Shown piece after piece: positions 25,613-32,900 of a stretch of DNA of 36,435 bases; the first letter of the stretch is position 1, and each line of letters begins with the position of its first letter. Source of the stretch: Clostridia bacterium (GTDB lineage: Bacteria; Bacillota; Clostridia; Oscillospirales; CAG-272); assembly GCA_017504995.1 (NCBI GenBank), contig JAFVQC010000008.1, positions 1 to 36,435 of the forward strand, written 5' to 3'. The notes under the pieces were generated by a model. The model made no database searches. It saw only the letters and a list, made by a program, of their open reading frames with translations, and was not told the origin of the DNA. The translations under genes and the position numbers were made by a program.

Positions 25613-27169
25613 TTAATCCCCCCAAATTGATTTCAGAGAATGCATCTCTACGGTCTTTATCGCGCAATCCGTGGTTGATATCATTTCCAGATAAGGAAGA
25701 TTGTAATCGCAATATGTTTTTTCATCTACCGTACCAAGATAAATTTTCCCGCCGTCAAGGTATAGCTCTACACTGCACCGATCCACGATCAATACGATTT
25801 CCCATATATTTGATGTGAGCGTAACAGGCGCGGACTTGTCACTTAATTTCACCCTGTTTTCCATCTTGTCAAACAAAATATCTATACCGAAAATTTTCAA
25901 CGCAAGCTGTGTTGATACAGCAGGCTCTATATTCATTTTGATCATATAAGGAGCCCGATCAAGTGAAATCCTTTTGGGAATATCCCTGAGAACCGTAATA
26001 TTTTCCATCCATTCGTTTTTGTCATAAAGGCTTTCAATTTCTTTTATCGGGAGGGCGTGAATATAGTAAACCCCGTCAATTTCTTTGAGCGTAAGCTCTG
26101 CGGGGAAACTCATTTGTCCGCGTATATTGGGTGGGGAAATCCGCCACTTCTCCCAATCGATTCTAACCACTCTTCCGTTTGGCATTCCCGAAAATGTTTG
26201 CCCTGCATATGCGCTTTCTCCGTAATGCAGTGATTGCGCCTCTTGGATTGGAAAAAATCCCCCATCCTTCATTTCGCCTATCAGATAACGGTCGCGCGCG
26301 CCGATAAAAACCCATTTTCTATTGCCGTTGTCTGCGTTTATGGGGAACAAATCAGGGCATTCGTTATCACTTGACAGCGAAAGCTTTTGAACGAGCTCCC
26401 AACGAAGAAGATCATCCGATCTGAATATCCCATAAATATCCTCTTCAAGATATAAAGCCATTGCATAAGCGTTCCATTCTTCGCAAAAAACCACCTTGGG
26501 ATCTCTGTTTGAACCAACGATATGGGGAATAATCGGCGAATCGCTGTATTTTCGGATCGTTTTAAGAGCGTCCGTTGAATACGCAAGGTATTGACTAAAG
26601 GGAGTCGTCGCAGTATAATACAGCAGAACAGTTGGGGTATCGCCTTTCTGTACGCCAAGGAGATTTTTTTCGTCAACGATTGCGCATCCCGAGAACATCG
26701 CGCCGGTCTTGTCAGGGAAAAGAGCAACATCGGTTTCTTCCCAATGTAGCATATCCGTACTTACGGCATGTCCCCAATGCATGTTATTCCATTTGTTTTC
26801 GCAGGGGTTATATTGGTAGAACATATGATATTTTCCGTCAAAATAAATCAGACCGTTCGGATCGTTTATCCAACCGTTTTTAGCAGTAAAATGCACCTGC
26901 GGTCTGTAAGATTCTTTGTACAATGACGGAATGTCCATGATATCCGATTCGGAAAACGAAAATTCCATTTTCGGATCAACAGAAACGGTAATGGTTTTCC
27001 CCGTATATTGCGATACGTCAATATATGCGTAAAAATTCGGAGAAAAATGATCAAGACGTATATTCAAAGTATATCTCGTCTCTTCGCCCAATGCAATCGT
27101 CATTTTTTTGTATGAAGAAAGGGTATTTACAGGAAAAATCAGATACTTTTTCCGGATTTTAATTTTCAC
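25613..27169 (-). CDS. Glycoside hydrolase family 32 beta-fructosidase
   Basis: GH32 enzymes release fructose from sucrose, inulin-type or levan-type fructans. The 518-residue protein begins with GTG at 27169 behind GGAGGTG. After an extra N-terminal beta domain (about 1-85) come WINDPNG (100-106, nucleophile D103), FYQYNP, SNRDPK (RDP at 222-224) and NECPDLF (acid/base E270), then a C-terminal beta-sandwich. All three catalytic acids are present. There is no signal peptide, so it probably acts in the cytosol on imported sucrose or short oligosaccharides, feeding the kinase encoded next. Confidence 0.93.
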   Translation of the reverse strand: MKIKIRKKYLIFPVNTLSSYKKMTIALGEETRYTLNIRLDHFSPNFYAYIDVSQYTGKTITVSVDPKMEFSFSESDIMDIPSLYKESYRPQVHFTAKNGWINDPNGLIYFDGKYHMFYQYNPCENKWNNMHWGHAVSTDMLHWEETDVALFPDKTGAMFSGCAIVDEKNLLGVQKGDTPTVLLYYTATTPFSQYLAYSTDALKTIRKYSDSPIIPHIVGSNRDPKVVFCEEWNAYAMALYLEEDIYGIFRSDDLLRWELVQKLSLSSDNECPDLFPINADNGNRKWVFIGARDRYLIGEMKDGGFFPIQEAQSLHYGESAYAGQTFSGMPNGRVVRIDWEKWRISPPNIRGQMSFPAELTLKEIDGVYYIHALPIKEIESLYDKNEWMENITVLRDIPKRISLDRAPYMIKMNIEPAVSTQLALKIFGIDILFDKMENRVKLSDKSAPVTLTSNIWEIVLIVDRCSVELYLDGGKIYLGTVDEKTYCDYNLPYLEMISTTDCAIKTVEMHSLKSIWGD

Positions 27170-27185
27170 GAATCCACCTCCTAAC

Positions 27186-27214
27186 TTGACAAAACAGTAT
27201 GTTTGTACTATAAT
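27186..27214 (+). promoter_or_regulatory. Promoter of the AraC regulator (overlaps the GH32 promoter)
   Basis: TTGACA (27186-27191) and TATAAT (27209-27214) have a 17-base spacer and read toward the araC-type gene. The -10 box shares bases with the -10 box of the opposite-strand GH32 promoter. Confidence 0.75.
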
Positions 27215-27241
27215 TATACTATATAGAAATCATTTAAGCAA
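27213..27241 (-). promoter_or_regulatory. Promoter of the GH32-kinase-lipoprotein operon
   Basis: On the minus strand TTGCTT (27241-27236) and TATAAT (27218-27213) have a 17-base spacer. The weaker -35 box suits an activator-dependent promoter. It overlaps the opposing promoter by two bases, so polymerase can occupy only one at a time. Confidence 0.65.
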
Positions 27242-27275
27242 CAGAAAATATAAAACGAGAAGGAAAAAATGTGAT

Positions 27276-28085
27276 ATGATTTATACAATGAGCCATACCA
27301 ATCAATATGCCACGTTAGAACGAGACTCGGAGCAACATTTTTTAGAGCTTGCATCTTGCGCGAAGCATCATTTTTGTGAAAACCATATTTGGAAACTCCT
27401 TCCGTCAGATCAGTATACTCTTATTTGCATATTATCAGGAAGCATATGCATCAAAGACTTTAATAGAAAAATCGTTAGGAACGATACATTATTATCCCTC
27501 AATTTTTCACGTTTGAATTTGGAAATTGAACGCAATACCGAGTTTATTAAAATCACTTTTCGAGCATCTCCAATCGCACCTATTCTTAACTGCCGACAGG
27601 GATGTGCGCCACTCGTCGTGTCAGGAATCTTTACCCAAATAAAAAAGCTCTATCAAATGAACAACAATAAAAAAATTGTTGTTGGTGTGAAAGAGGCAAT
27701 ATTGCTTGATTTTTTAAATGACTTTAACGAGCATATAAACGCCTCTTCGACAGAGCTTTCCCTCTATAAGCGTGCATGTGAATGGGTGGAATCCCATGCA
27801 GACACTGCCATTTCCGCGCAAGACGTAGCTACCTCTTTGAATTGCTCTCGGGCTCATTTGAATCGAGTTATGAAATTGATTGACGGAGAATGCTTAAGCG
27901 AGAAAATTGTCCGATACAGACTGGAAAGAATAAAAAACCTGTGTCTGATCGAACATATATCGATATCGGAAATTGCAAACAGATCGGGATTTTATTCCAC
28001 GGAGTTGCTTTGCAAATTTTTTAAATATCACACGGGAATGTCGATTAGTGAATACAAAAGGAACAAAACTTCTCTTTCTCTGTAA
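27276..28085 (+). CDS. AraC family transcriptional regulator
   Basis: The ATG at 27276 (MIYTMSHTN) follows AGAAGGA; the longer open frame from 27108 would run back through the promoters and into the GH32 start. The 269-residue protein has an N-terminal sensing half and a C-terminal double helix-turn-helix (about residues 165-265): ISAQDVATSLNCSRAHLNRVMK and ISISEIANRSGFYSTELLCKFFK. It is divergent from GH32 and likely controls that operon in response to a sugar; this is inferred from position. The gene is AT-rich like the rest of the cassette. Confidence 0.85.
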   Translation: MIYTMSHTNQYATLERDSEQHFLELASCAKHHFCENHIWKLLPSDQYTLICILSGSICIKDFNRKIVRNDTLLSLNFSRLNLEIERNTEFIKITFRASPIAPILNCRQGCAPLVVSGIFTQIKKLYQMNNNKKIVVGVKEAILLDFLNDFNEHINASSTELSLYKRACEWVESHADTAISAQDVATSLNCSRAHLNRVMKLIDGECLSEKIVRYRLERIKNLCLIEHISISEIANRSGFYSTELLCKFFKYHTGMSISEYKRNKTSLSL

Positions 28086-28179
28086 TTTCGCTTTCGAATA
28101 ATACAGCCCCCAAGGGATCGAGGAGAAGAACCGCTTATACGGTCAGAAACACAGAGGCCGTTTCCTATATTTCCTGAGT

Positions 28180-28242
28180 AAGTTGCTCTCCATGGTTTCC
28201 ATCGTCTTTGCGGCAATCGTGGTAAACTTCTCGATTCTTTAA
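28180..28242 (+). pseudogene. Fragment of hppA, last 21 codons
   Basis: Read in frame, this stretch gives exactly the last 20 residues of the hppA product at 20905-22989 and its TAA stop. It differs from the intact gene at a few bases, all of them synonymous (CTG/TTG, GTA/GTG, GTT/GTA, AAT/AAC). It has no start and cannot make a protein by itself. Confidence 0.9.
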
Positions 28243-28246
28243 TATC

Positions 28247-28296
28247 AAAACAGCGTAGCTATGAGAGAGGTCTCTCTTAGCTACGCTGTTTTTTTT
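28247..28296 (+). terminator. Terminator, second copy of the hppA terminator
   Basis: This is the same stem as at 22994-23042 (AAAACAGCGTAGCT with AGCTACGCTGTTTT, inner GAGAGA/TCTCTC), followed by a longer T-run. One loop-proximal base differs between the copies. Here it can stop readthrough from the araC-type gene and, in the other direction, the lipoprotein gene. Confidence 0.85.
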
Positions 28297-28392
28297 GATC
28301 TCGACAAGGCAACGAGGAATCGTCCTTTTTCGGCCTCGTTCTTTTATGAGAAACGATTCCTCCGCCTCAAATTTTAAAAATGCAACCGAAAT

Positions 28393-29931
28393 TTATTTGT
28401 TGGGAAGCTCTATCAGCTTCGCGTTGATCGCAGCGATCAAATCCTTCAATTCTTGCTCGTACGAATCTACGATATTGGACCAGTCGGTACGTCCTGCATC
28501 AATCTTCTCATTAAATTGGTCAGCGAGGTAGGAACCCGTGCCGCCGCGACGCAAATCTCTGCGGAAGATTCGCGCAAGCTCAAAGGTCTGAGAATCCACG
28601 ATCATTTCCCACATCTCCGTAACGTCGCTGTCACCCTGAGCGAAACGAGCCTTCATGGTGTTCTCAAAGATCGCGATTCTCGTGGTGTCGTAAGACCATT
28701 GCGCCAAGCACTGCAGGAAGGATGCCGCAATATCCGCATGGGCAGCCCCGGTCGTCACCAGATAATTCGAATAGGGGTAAGAGTGATACGAGTGGTAGCC
28801 GTCCTGAGCCGCATCGTACTTCGGAACGGGAACCGCACTGTAGTTCAGTCCATCGGTATGATAGTGAGTAATGTAAGCGTGAGAAGCGGGAGCAAGGCAA
28901 AACAGATGCAAGCCTGCCGCAAAGTTGAGTTTTGGCGAGCTACTATCGGATTCTTTGAAGTAACAGTAGCCACTGTCGAAAAGGGGATCTACGACTGCCT
29001 TCAAAAGCTTCTCGATCGAGTCTATGTTCGTATAGTCCTCGGACAGATACAACCCTTCCTCATCCGATTCTATGATATTATACCCAGCACCTGCGTAGAA
29101 GTTACAGATCAAACCGGTGGTCGTGCTAAGACCGTAAGTATCTCCTGCGGTCTTGCTGCCGCCCGAAGAATCGCTATCCCGCCAAATGCCATCCGTCAGC
29201 TCGAACATTGCGTCGTAGGTCCACTTGCCTTCTCTGACCAGATCGTAGAGATCCTCTTCTCCGTACAACTGCTGAATCTTTTCGTTGATTCCCCATGTGG
29301 AAACCATGTCGGTATTCACAAAAACCACGGACGTCATAAAAATCAGGTTCGTGGAAATGTCACCCGTGCAGAAGTACAGCTTATCAAACATCGTAAGCTG
29401 GTCCACCATATCTTTGGGCCATGCGGGGTGAGTAAAGTCTAACGTATTGAACTGCAACAGGTTCTTACAAATACCCTGCGTCGTCAAGGCTGCCGCCCAC
29501 TGAGAGTAGGCACAGATGGCGTCGTACGCGCCGGTGGTATTCGCGTTAACAGCGTTCTGAATGAATTCGGGGTGGCTACCGCTTCCATTCTCCTCTTTCC
29601 AATTCACTTTGATGTTGAGCTGCTTTTGCGTCTCGTCCAATCTCTTATAGACGTTCTGCTCCACTACGCCGAGCTCCGCGCTGAATTCGGTCACGAGTTC
29701 TACGATGTTGGCGGGGATCCAACCGTATACGTTGATGGTTTCACCGTTATAGCGAACGCCGTCCAATACGCTACTCTTTTCTCCATTGTTCGGAGCGACT
29801 ACGTCGCCGCCGTTCGTGGTATCCGCAGGGGTCTCGTCCTTCTTCTTACAAGCGAGAAGCATCGAGCCAAGCATCAAAACGACCAAGGTTAGCGCCAATA
29901 CTCGCATCCAGAGTTTCGTTTGTTTTTGCAT
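28393..29931 (-). CDS. Extracellular solute-binding lipoprotein (copy 2)
   Basis: This is a 512-residue paralogue of the lipoprotein at 23140-24663, with the same start context (GAAAGG, then ATG at 29931), the same lipobox (LLAC, cysteine 28) and the same C-terminal region. Differences concentrate in the middle, where the ligand contacts would be, for example around NSGGRTKLD versus SSGGSKTAGD and the segment after DPLFD. It has its own promoter and is probably a single-gene unit. No permease is adjacent, so it must use a transporter encoded elsewhere or have another role. Confidence 0.87.
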   Translation of the reverse strand: MQKQTKLWMRVLALTLVVLMLGSMLLACKKKDETPADTTNGGDVVAPNNGEKSSVLDGVRYNGETINVYGWIPANIVELVTEFSAELGVVEQNVYKRLDETQKQLNIKVNWKEENGSGSHPEFIQNAVNANTTGAYDAICAYSQWAAALTTQGICKNLLQFNTLDFTHPAWPKDMVDQLTMFDKLYFCTGDISTNLIFMTSVVFVNTDMVSTWGINEKIQQLYGEEDLYDLVREGKWTYDAMFELTDGIWRDSDSSGGSKTAGDTYGLSTTTGLICNFYAGAGYNIIESDEEGLYLSEDYTNIDSIEKLLKAVVDPLFDSGYCYFKESDSSSPKLNFAAGLHLFCLAPASHAYITHYHTDGLNYSAVPVPKYDAAQDGYHSYHSYPYSNYLVTTGAAHADIAASFLQCLAQWSYDTTRIAIFENTMKARFAQGDSDVTEMWEMIVDSQTFELARIFRRDLRRGGTGSYLADQFNEKIDAGRTDWSNIVDSYEQELKDLIAAINAKLIELPNK

Positions 29932-29971
29932 AATAAACATTCCTTTCTAACAGTTTTTGTTGGGTGTACAA

Positions 29972-30001
29972 ATTATACCATATCCCCTCCGATTTTGTCA
30001 A
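29972..30001 (-). promoter_or_regulatory. Promoter of the second solute-binding gene
   Basis: On the minus strand TTGACA (30001-29996) and TATAAT (29977-29972) have an 18-base spacer, about 40 bases before the ATG at 29931. Confidence 0.8.
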
Positions 30002-30088
30002 TAATTTTTTAACATTTTTTCGAAAATCAAATCAAAGGAATATGTGTAATTTTACGAAAACCGAAATGGATTCTTTTTTCGTACTTTT

Positions 30089-30716
30089 TTACGATTCTGG
30101 GTCAACCAGCTCGCGCAGCTTTTTCACCGCATTTGCCGCCCGCTGCAGGTATTCGTCAGCGGTGAGATTATCATAGATGGGATTATTATAGAGTTTCTTC
30201 GCTTTTTTATTGGCAAGCTCCAGCATCAGCGTGCCGTCGAAGCCCGAATTTCTCAGATGCTCGGCAAAACGGTAAAAGTTGATCTTTCCGTCAAAGGGGA
30301 TCATGTGGCAGTCCTCGTTATACACGCCCATGTTGTCGTGAATATGCAGGCAGACCACTCGCTTGCCGAACAGGGGCATATATTCCCGCCCCGGGGTAAA
30401 GGCGGCTTCATGACCGCAGTCCCAACAGAAGCCAACCGAATCCTCGGCGGTCCATTCCTTTCGTCCACCCGTCCATTTCCACGAAATAAGATCGCTTGAC
30501 ACTGCCGCACCCCAATAACCAACGCGTTTGATGTGCGGGAATTGGAAGGTAACGGTTTTTCCCTGAGCACCTCTTACACGAAACGCTCAATAAAACCAGT
30601 CGCGATCGAGTCTTGTATCACGCAGCTCGTTCGCCAAGGTGACGGTGTCGCCCTAAATATCCAAAACCTCAATGTTGCCGCTTACAAAATTCTTGTCAAT
30701 CTTTATATGTATGACC
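30089..30716 (-). pseudogene. Chimeric pseudogene: M14-like N-terminal domain joined to sugar isomerase/epimerase C-terminus
   Basis: One continuous minus-strand frame runs from an ATG at 30716 (MVIHIKIDKNFVSGNIEVLDI) to the TAA at 30089, interrupted by TAG at 30653-30651 and a TGA near 30588 where tryptophan is expected (DWFY-stop-AFRVRGA). The first part, to about SWKWTGG, resembles the N-terminal domain found before M14-type carboxypeptidases. From about EDSVGFCWDCGHEAAF onward it matches the last 120 residues of a sugar phosphate isomerase/epimerase TIM barrel (LHIHDN, GFDGTLMLELA). The joint suggests a deletion fusing two genes. The intact-looking part from a GTG at 30502 is unlikely to be functional. 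Confidence 0.65.
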
Positions 30717-30879
30717 ATTCCTTTCCGTTGTGCTGCAATAACGCAGCATTCAAAATTTTGTTAGAACCTTTAAGGTAATTCCCCCATGTTCTATGGCTTT
30801 ATTTTACATGAGGGAAAGACAGTTTGTCAAGATAAAAGAACAAAAAAGAACGTATGTATCCGATTATTTTCTCAATTTA

Positions 30880-30903
30880 AATACATATTTGACTATATGT
30901 ATT
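30880..30903 (+). promoter_or_regulatory. Perfect inverted repeat, probable GntR operator
   Basis: AATACATAT (30880-30888) and ATATGTATT (30895-30903) form a perfect 9-bp dyad with a 6-base spacer and overlap the -35 box of the gntR-type promoter. The position suits autorepression and control of the divergent, now broken, gene. Confidence 0.6.
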
Positions 30904-30930
30904 GACAAGTCCGTATAAATCTGCTATACT
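30902..30930 (+). promoter_or_regulatory. Promoter of the GntR regulator
   Basis: TTGACA (30902-30907) and TATACT (30925-30930) have a 17-base spacer, 29 bases before the ATG at 30960. Confidence 0.8.
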
Positions 30931-30959
30931 GAACGTAAGACGAAATGGGGGACAAAACA

Positions 30960-31685
30960 ATGACAAAACGCTATCTTGAAATCAGACGAACTGTGGAAAA
31001 GAAAATCGAGTGCGGCGAGTGGGCGGTGGGCTATAAGCTCCCGCGCGAGGTCGATCTATGTCGTGAATTTGACGTGAGCCGAACAACGATACGCCGTGCC
31101 CTCGCGGCACTTACCGAGGAAGGAAAGCTGAAAAGGATCAAGGGAACGGGCTCCTTTGTGAGCCGTCCGCAGGTATTTGAAAAGACCACCTTATTTACTT
31201 ATAGCTTTGCCGAGGAGCTGCGCTCCCGGGGACTGACTTGCAAGACCGAGGTACTTGAACTCCGAAAGCTCCGCGTGCGCGACGAAAGGGTCGCTGAGGG
31301 GCTCGGCGTTCCGATCGGCGCGTCAGCGGTAAAACTAAAGCGACTTCGCTACTCCGCAGAGGAGGGTGAGCACGGACCGATCACGCTCACGACCTCATAT
31401 TTTCCCGAGGACATCGGTGCGCAAATCCTCGACTGCGATTTTGAAAAATTTTCTCTTTATCAGGTGCGAAAAAGTCGCCGTATCGAGCGGGCGCAAAGCA
31501 CGACTACGATCTCTGCCACGCACCTGTCACCGCGGGAGTGTCGCTGGCTTTCTGCGAACGAGAACGATCTGTTTTTTCTTATGACGTCGCGGGTGTGTGA
31601 TAAAGATGGGAGAGTCATCGAGTACTGCGAGAACTATTATCCCATTGACCGCAACGTCTTTACCTTCACCGTGGCATCAGAATGA
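30960..31685 (+). CDS. GntR family regulator, HutC/UTRA type
   Basis: The ATG at 30960 (MTKRYLEIRR) follows GGGGGAC at good spacing; the ATG at 30945 is in frame but overlaps that site. The 241-residue protein has a GntR winged helix (about 1-70: LPREVDLCREFDVSRTTIRRALAAL, then GTGSFVSRP) and a UTRA ligand-binding domain (about 85-235). UTRA regulators usually sense sugar phosphates or similar small molecules. It is divergent from the chimeric pseudogene, which probably was part of its target operon, so it now looks like an orphan regulator locally. Confidence 0.88.
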   Translation: MTKRYLEIRRTVEKKIECGEWAVGYKLPREVDLCREFDVSRTTIRRALAALTEEGKLKRIKGTGSFVSRPQVFEKTTLFTYSFAEELRSRGLTCKTEVLELRKLRVRDERVAEGLGVPIGASAVKLKRLRYSAEEGEHGPITLTTSYFPEDIGAQILDCDFEKFSLYQVRKSRRIERAQSTTTISATHLSPRECRWLSANENDLFFLMTSRVCDKDGRVIEYCENYYPIDRNVFTFTVASE

Positions 31686-31730
31686 GATATTCAAACGCAA
31701 ATGGGCGAAGCCAACCTTTATAGCAAGCAA

Positions 31731-31770
31731 AAAAGAGAGAACAAAGCACTTTTGCTAAGTTCTCTCTTTT
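31731..31770 (+). terminator. Terminator after the GntR gene
   Basis: AAAAGAGAGAAC (31731-31742) pairs with GTTCTCTCTTTT (31759-31770), with an inner AGCA/TGCT pair of arms. The T-run is inside the stem end, as is common for bidirectional terminators. Confidence 0.75.
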
Positions 31771-31785
31771 CTCTGTCTGTAAAGT

Positions 31786-31940
31786 TTTTGCTGCCGCAAA
31801 AGTGAAGTTGCTTCGCGGTAAAGGTTGCGCTACGCACAAGGGAGGTTAAGTTTGCCTATAAACTTCGCCACGAGGCGAAACTTCACTCACGCAGTGAACT
31901 TCACTGCCAAAGGCACTTCTCTTGCCCGCAAGGGCAAACT
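31786..31940. repeat. Array of short hairpins with a shared CTTC-type linker
   Basis: Non-coding block after gntR. Consecutive small palindromes differ in stem sequence but are joined by similar linkers (AACTTC, ACTTCACT): TTTTGC-GCAAAA, TGCG-CGCA, AAGTTT-AAACTT, TTCGCC-GGCGAA, TTCACT-AGTGAA, TGCC-GGCA and TTGCCC-GGGCAA, with loops of 3-6 bases. A short plus-strand open frame across it is not credible. The layout resembles the larger palindrome island at 16606-16971 but has different sequences. Confidence 0.65.
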
Positions 31941-31944
31941 TCGT

Positions 31945-31978
31945 AAAAAAAGCGCTTACGATCGCAAGTGCTTTTTTT
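31945..31978. terminator. Hairpin with A and T runs, probable bidirectional terminator
   Basis: AAAAAAAGCGCTT (31945-31957) pairs with AAGTGCTTTTTTT (31966-31978) with one mismatch and an 8-base loop. It can end transcripts from the hairpin array side and from the minus-strand gene at 32027-32350. Confidence 0.7.
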
Positions 31979-32026
31979 CTGAGAACACAGAACAAAATTA
32001 CAACTTCTGAATTTAATCAAATTTAT

Positions 32027-32350
32027 TTATAACGTTAAAATAATACCACAAACAAAAATCGGAAGTAAAAACATGGGGCACATCACCGCTGATACTCTTC
32101 TGATCACTCTGTTTTGAGCTATCCTCCAAGAAATAAGTGAAATTACAAATCCAACAACAGCAAAAAAACCAACTCCGATCACAAGGATATCTAATCCAAC
32201 GCCCAAAAGTTCATGCCCGCCGGCTTCTCTTGCTGCAAGTTCAGCAAACTGTTTATTTACGTCAATAGCACCAGCAATTGCAAAGTACAGATCAAACACA
32301 AATACCGCAATCATTAGTATGAAAAAGACGAAAGAGAAAAACTTTTTCAC
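32027..32350 (-). CDS. Hypothetical membrane protein, three helices
   Basis: A GTG start at 32350 follows GAGGTGG and gives a 107-residue protein. It has an N-terminal helix (about 4-28), a loop with EAGGHELLG, a second helix (about 48-72) and a third (about 88-106). There is no recognisable domain. The gene is AT-rich and stands alone; the neighbouring minus-strand gene upstream (32437-32835) is separated by a copy of a 25-base direct repeat. Confidence 0.6.
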   Translation of the reverse strand: MKKFFSFVFFILMIAVFVFDLYFAIAGAIDVNKQFAELAAREAGGHELLGVGLDILVIGVGFFAVVGFVISLISWRIAQNRVIRRVSAVMCPMFLLPIFVCGIILTL

Positions 32351-32394
32351 AAATCCACCTCACTTTTCATTGCTTATTCTCCTTTTCACTATAA

Positions 32395-32419
32395 AAAATG
32401 CTTTTCGACCATAGGGAGA
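32395..32419. repeat. 25-base direct repeat, left copy
   Basis: AAAATGCTTTTCGACC followed by ATAGGGAGA. It matches 32901-32925 except for one base (A/G) and flanks the gene at 32437-32835 with that second copy. Confidence 0.75.
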
Positions 32420-32436
32420 CAACCATTCGAAACAGC

Positions 32437-32835
32437 TTATTTTTTTGTTTTAGTATGCTTTCTAATCTGATTATCAATTTCTTTCGTCGAAGGAATTTTA
32501 ATTTCTTGCCAATAAGGTTTATCAGATATAATATGATAATATGTTCCCCAAGGATAATTTCGAATACCACTTTCTTCTTTATCACAGCTTTTTATATAAA
32601 CATACTTAATAGTTTTATTTTGGAAAGTGCAAACTATGGTTATTTTTTCGTCATCAAATATAAAGCTATGCGGAATAAAAGCAATATACCAAGCAATAAC
32701 AACGACACCGAACAATGAAAACACTATTCCCATTTCTATATAGCTTATAATAAAACCAACCACTCCAATAATTACAGCAATAAGCCCAACAAAAATAGAA
32801 TTTAACCATTTAAATATAAATATTTTTTCTTTCAT
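32437..32835 (-). CDS. Hypothetical two-helix membrane protein with PH-like C-terminal part
   Basis: The ATG at 32835 (MKEKIFIFKWLN) follows AAAGGTGGTGG; a GTG directly before it is an alternative. The 132-residue protein has two adjacent helices (about 10-35 and 38-58), then a soluble part (FIFDDEKITIVCTFQNKTIKYVYIKSC) that resembles bacterial PH-type domains. The promoter lies at 32863-32891. The gene is bracketed by 25-base direct repeats (32395-32419 and 32901-32925), hinting that it moved as a unit. The function is unknown. Confidence 0.6.
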   Translation of the reverse strand: MKEKIFIFKWLNSIFVGLIAVIIGVVGFIISYIEMGIVFSLFGVVVIAWYIAFIPHSFIFDDEKITIVCTFQNKTIKYVYIKSCDKEESGIRNYPWGTYYHIISDKPYWQEIKIPSTKEIDNQIRKHTKTKK

Positions 32836-32862
32836 CACGGTGCCACCACCTTTCTTGCCAAC

Positions 32863-32891
32863 ATTATACCATAATACAGAATATTTTTCAA
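32863..32891 (-). promoter_or_regulatory. Promoter of the two-helix membrane protein gene
   Basis: On the minus strand TTGAAA (32891-32886) and TATAAT (32868-32863) have a 17-base spacer, about 27 bases before the start codon. Confidence 0.7.
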
Positions 32892-32900
32892 TATGAAACA

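Larger units (their letters stand above)
28180..29952. repeat. Long direct repeat, copy 2 (hppA tail fragment, terminator, solute-binding gene)
   Basis: This is the second copy of 22927-24682. It begins abruptly at an AAG codon inside hppA with no upstream hppA sequence, and ends in the same lipoprotein leader. The 94 bases between the araC-type stop and this point hold no gene I can support. Confidence 0.85.

Noticed and set aside
31825..32010. 61-codon plus-strand open frame over the hairpin array
   Set aside because: It is read entirely through palindromes and a terminator, with no ribosome site; structure explains the sequence better.
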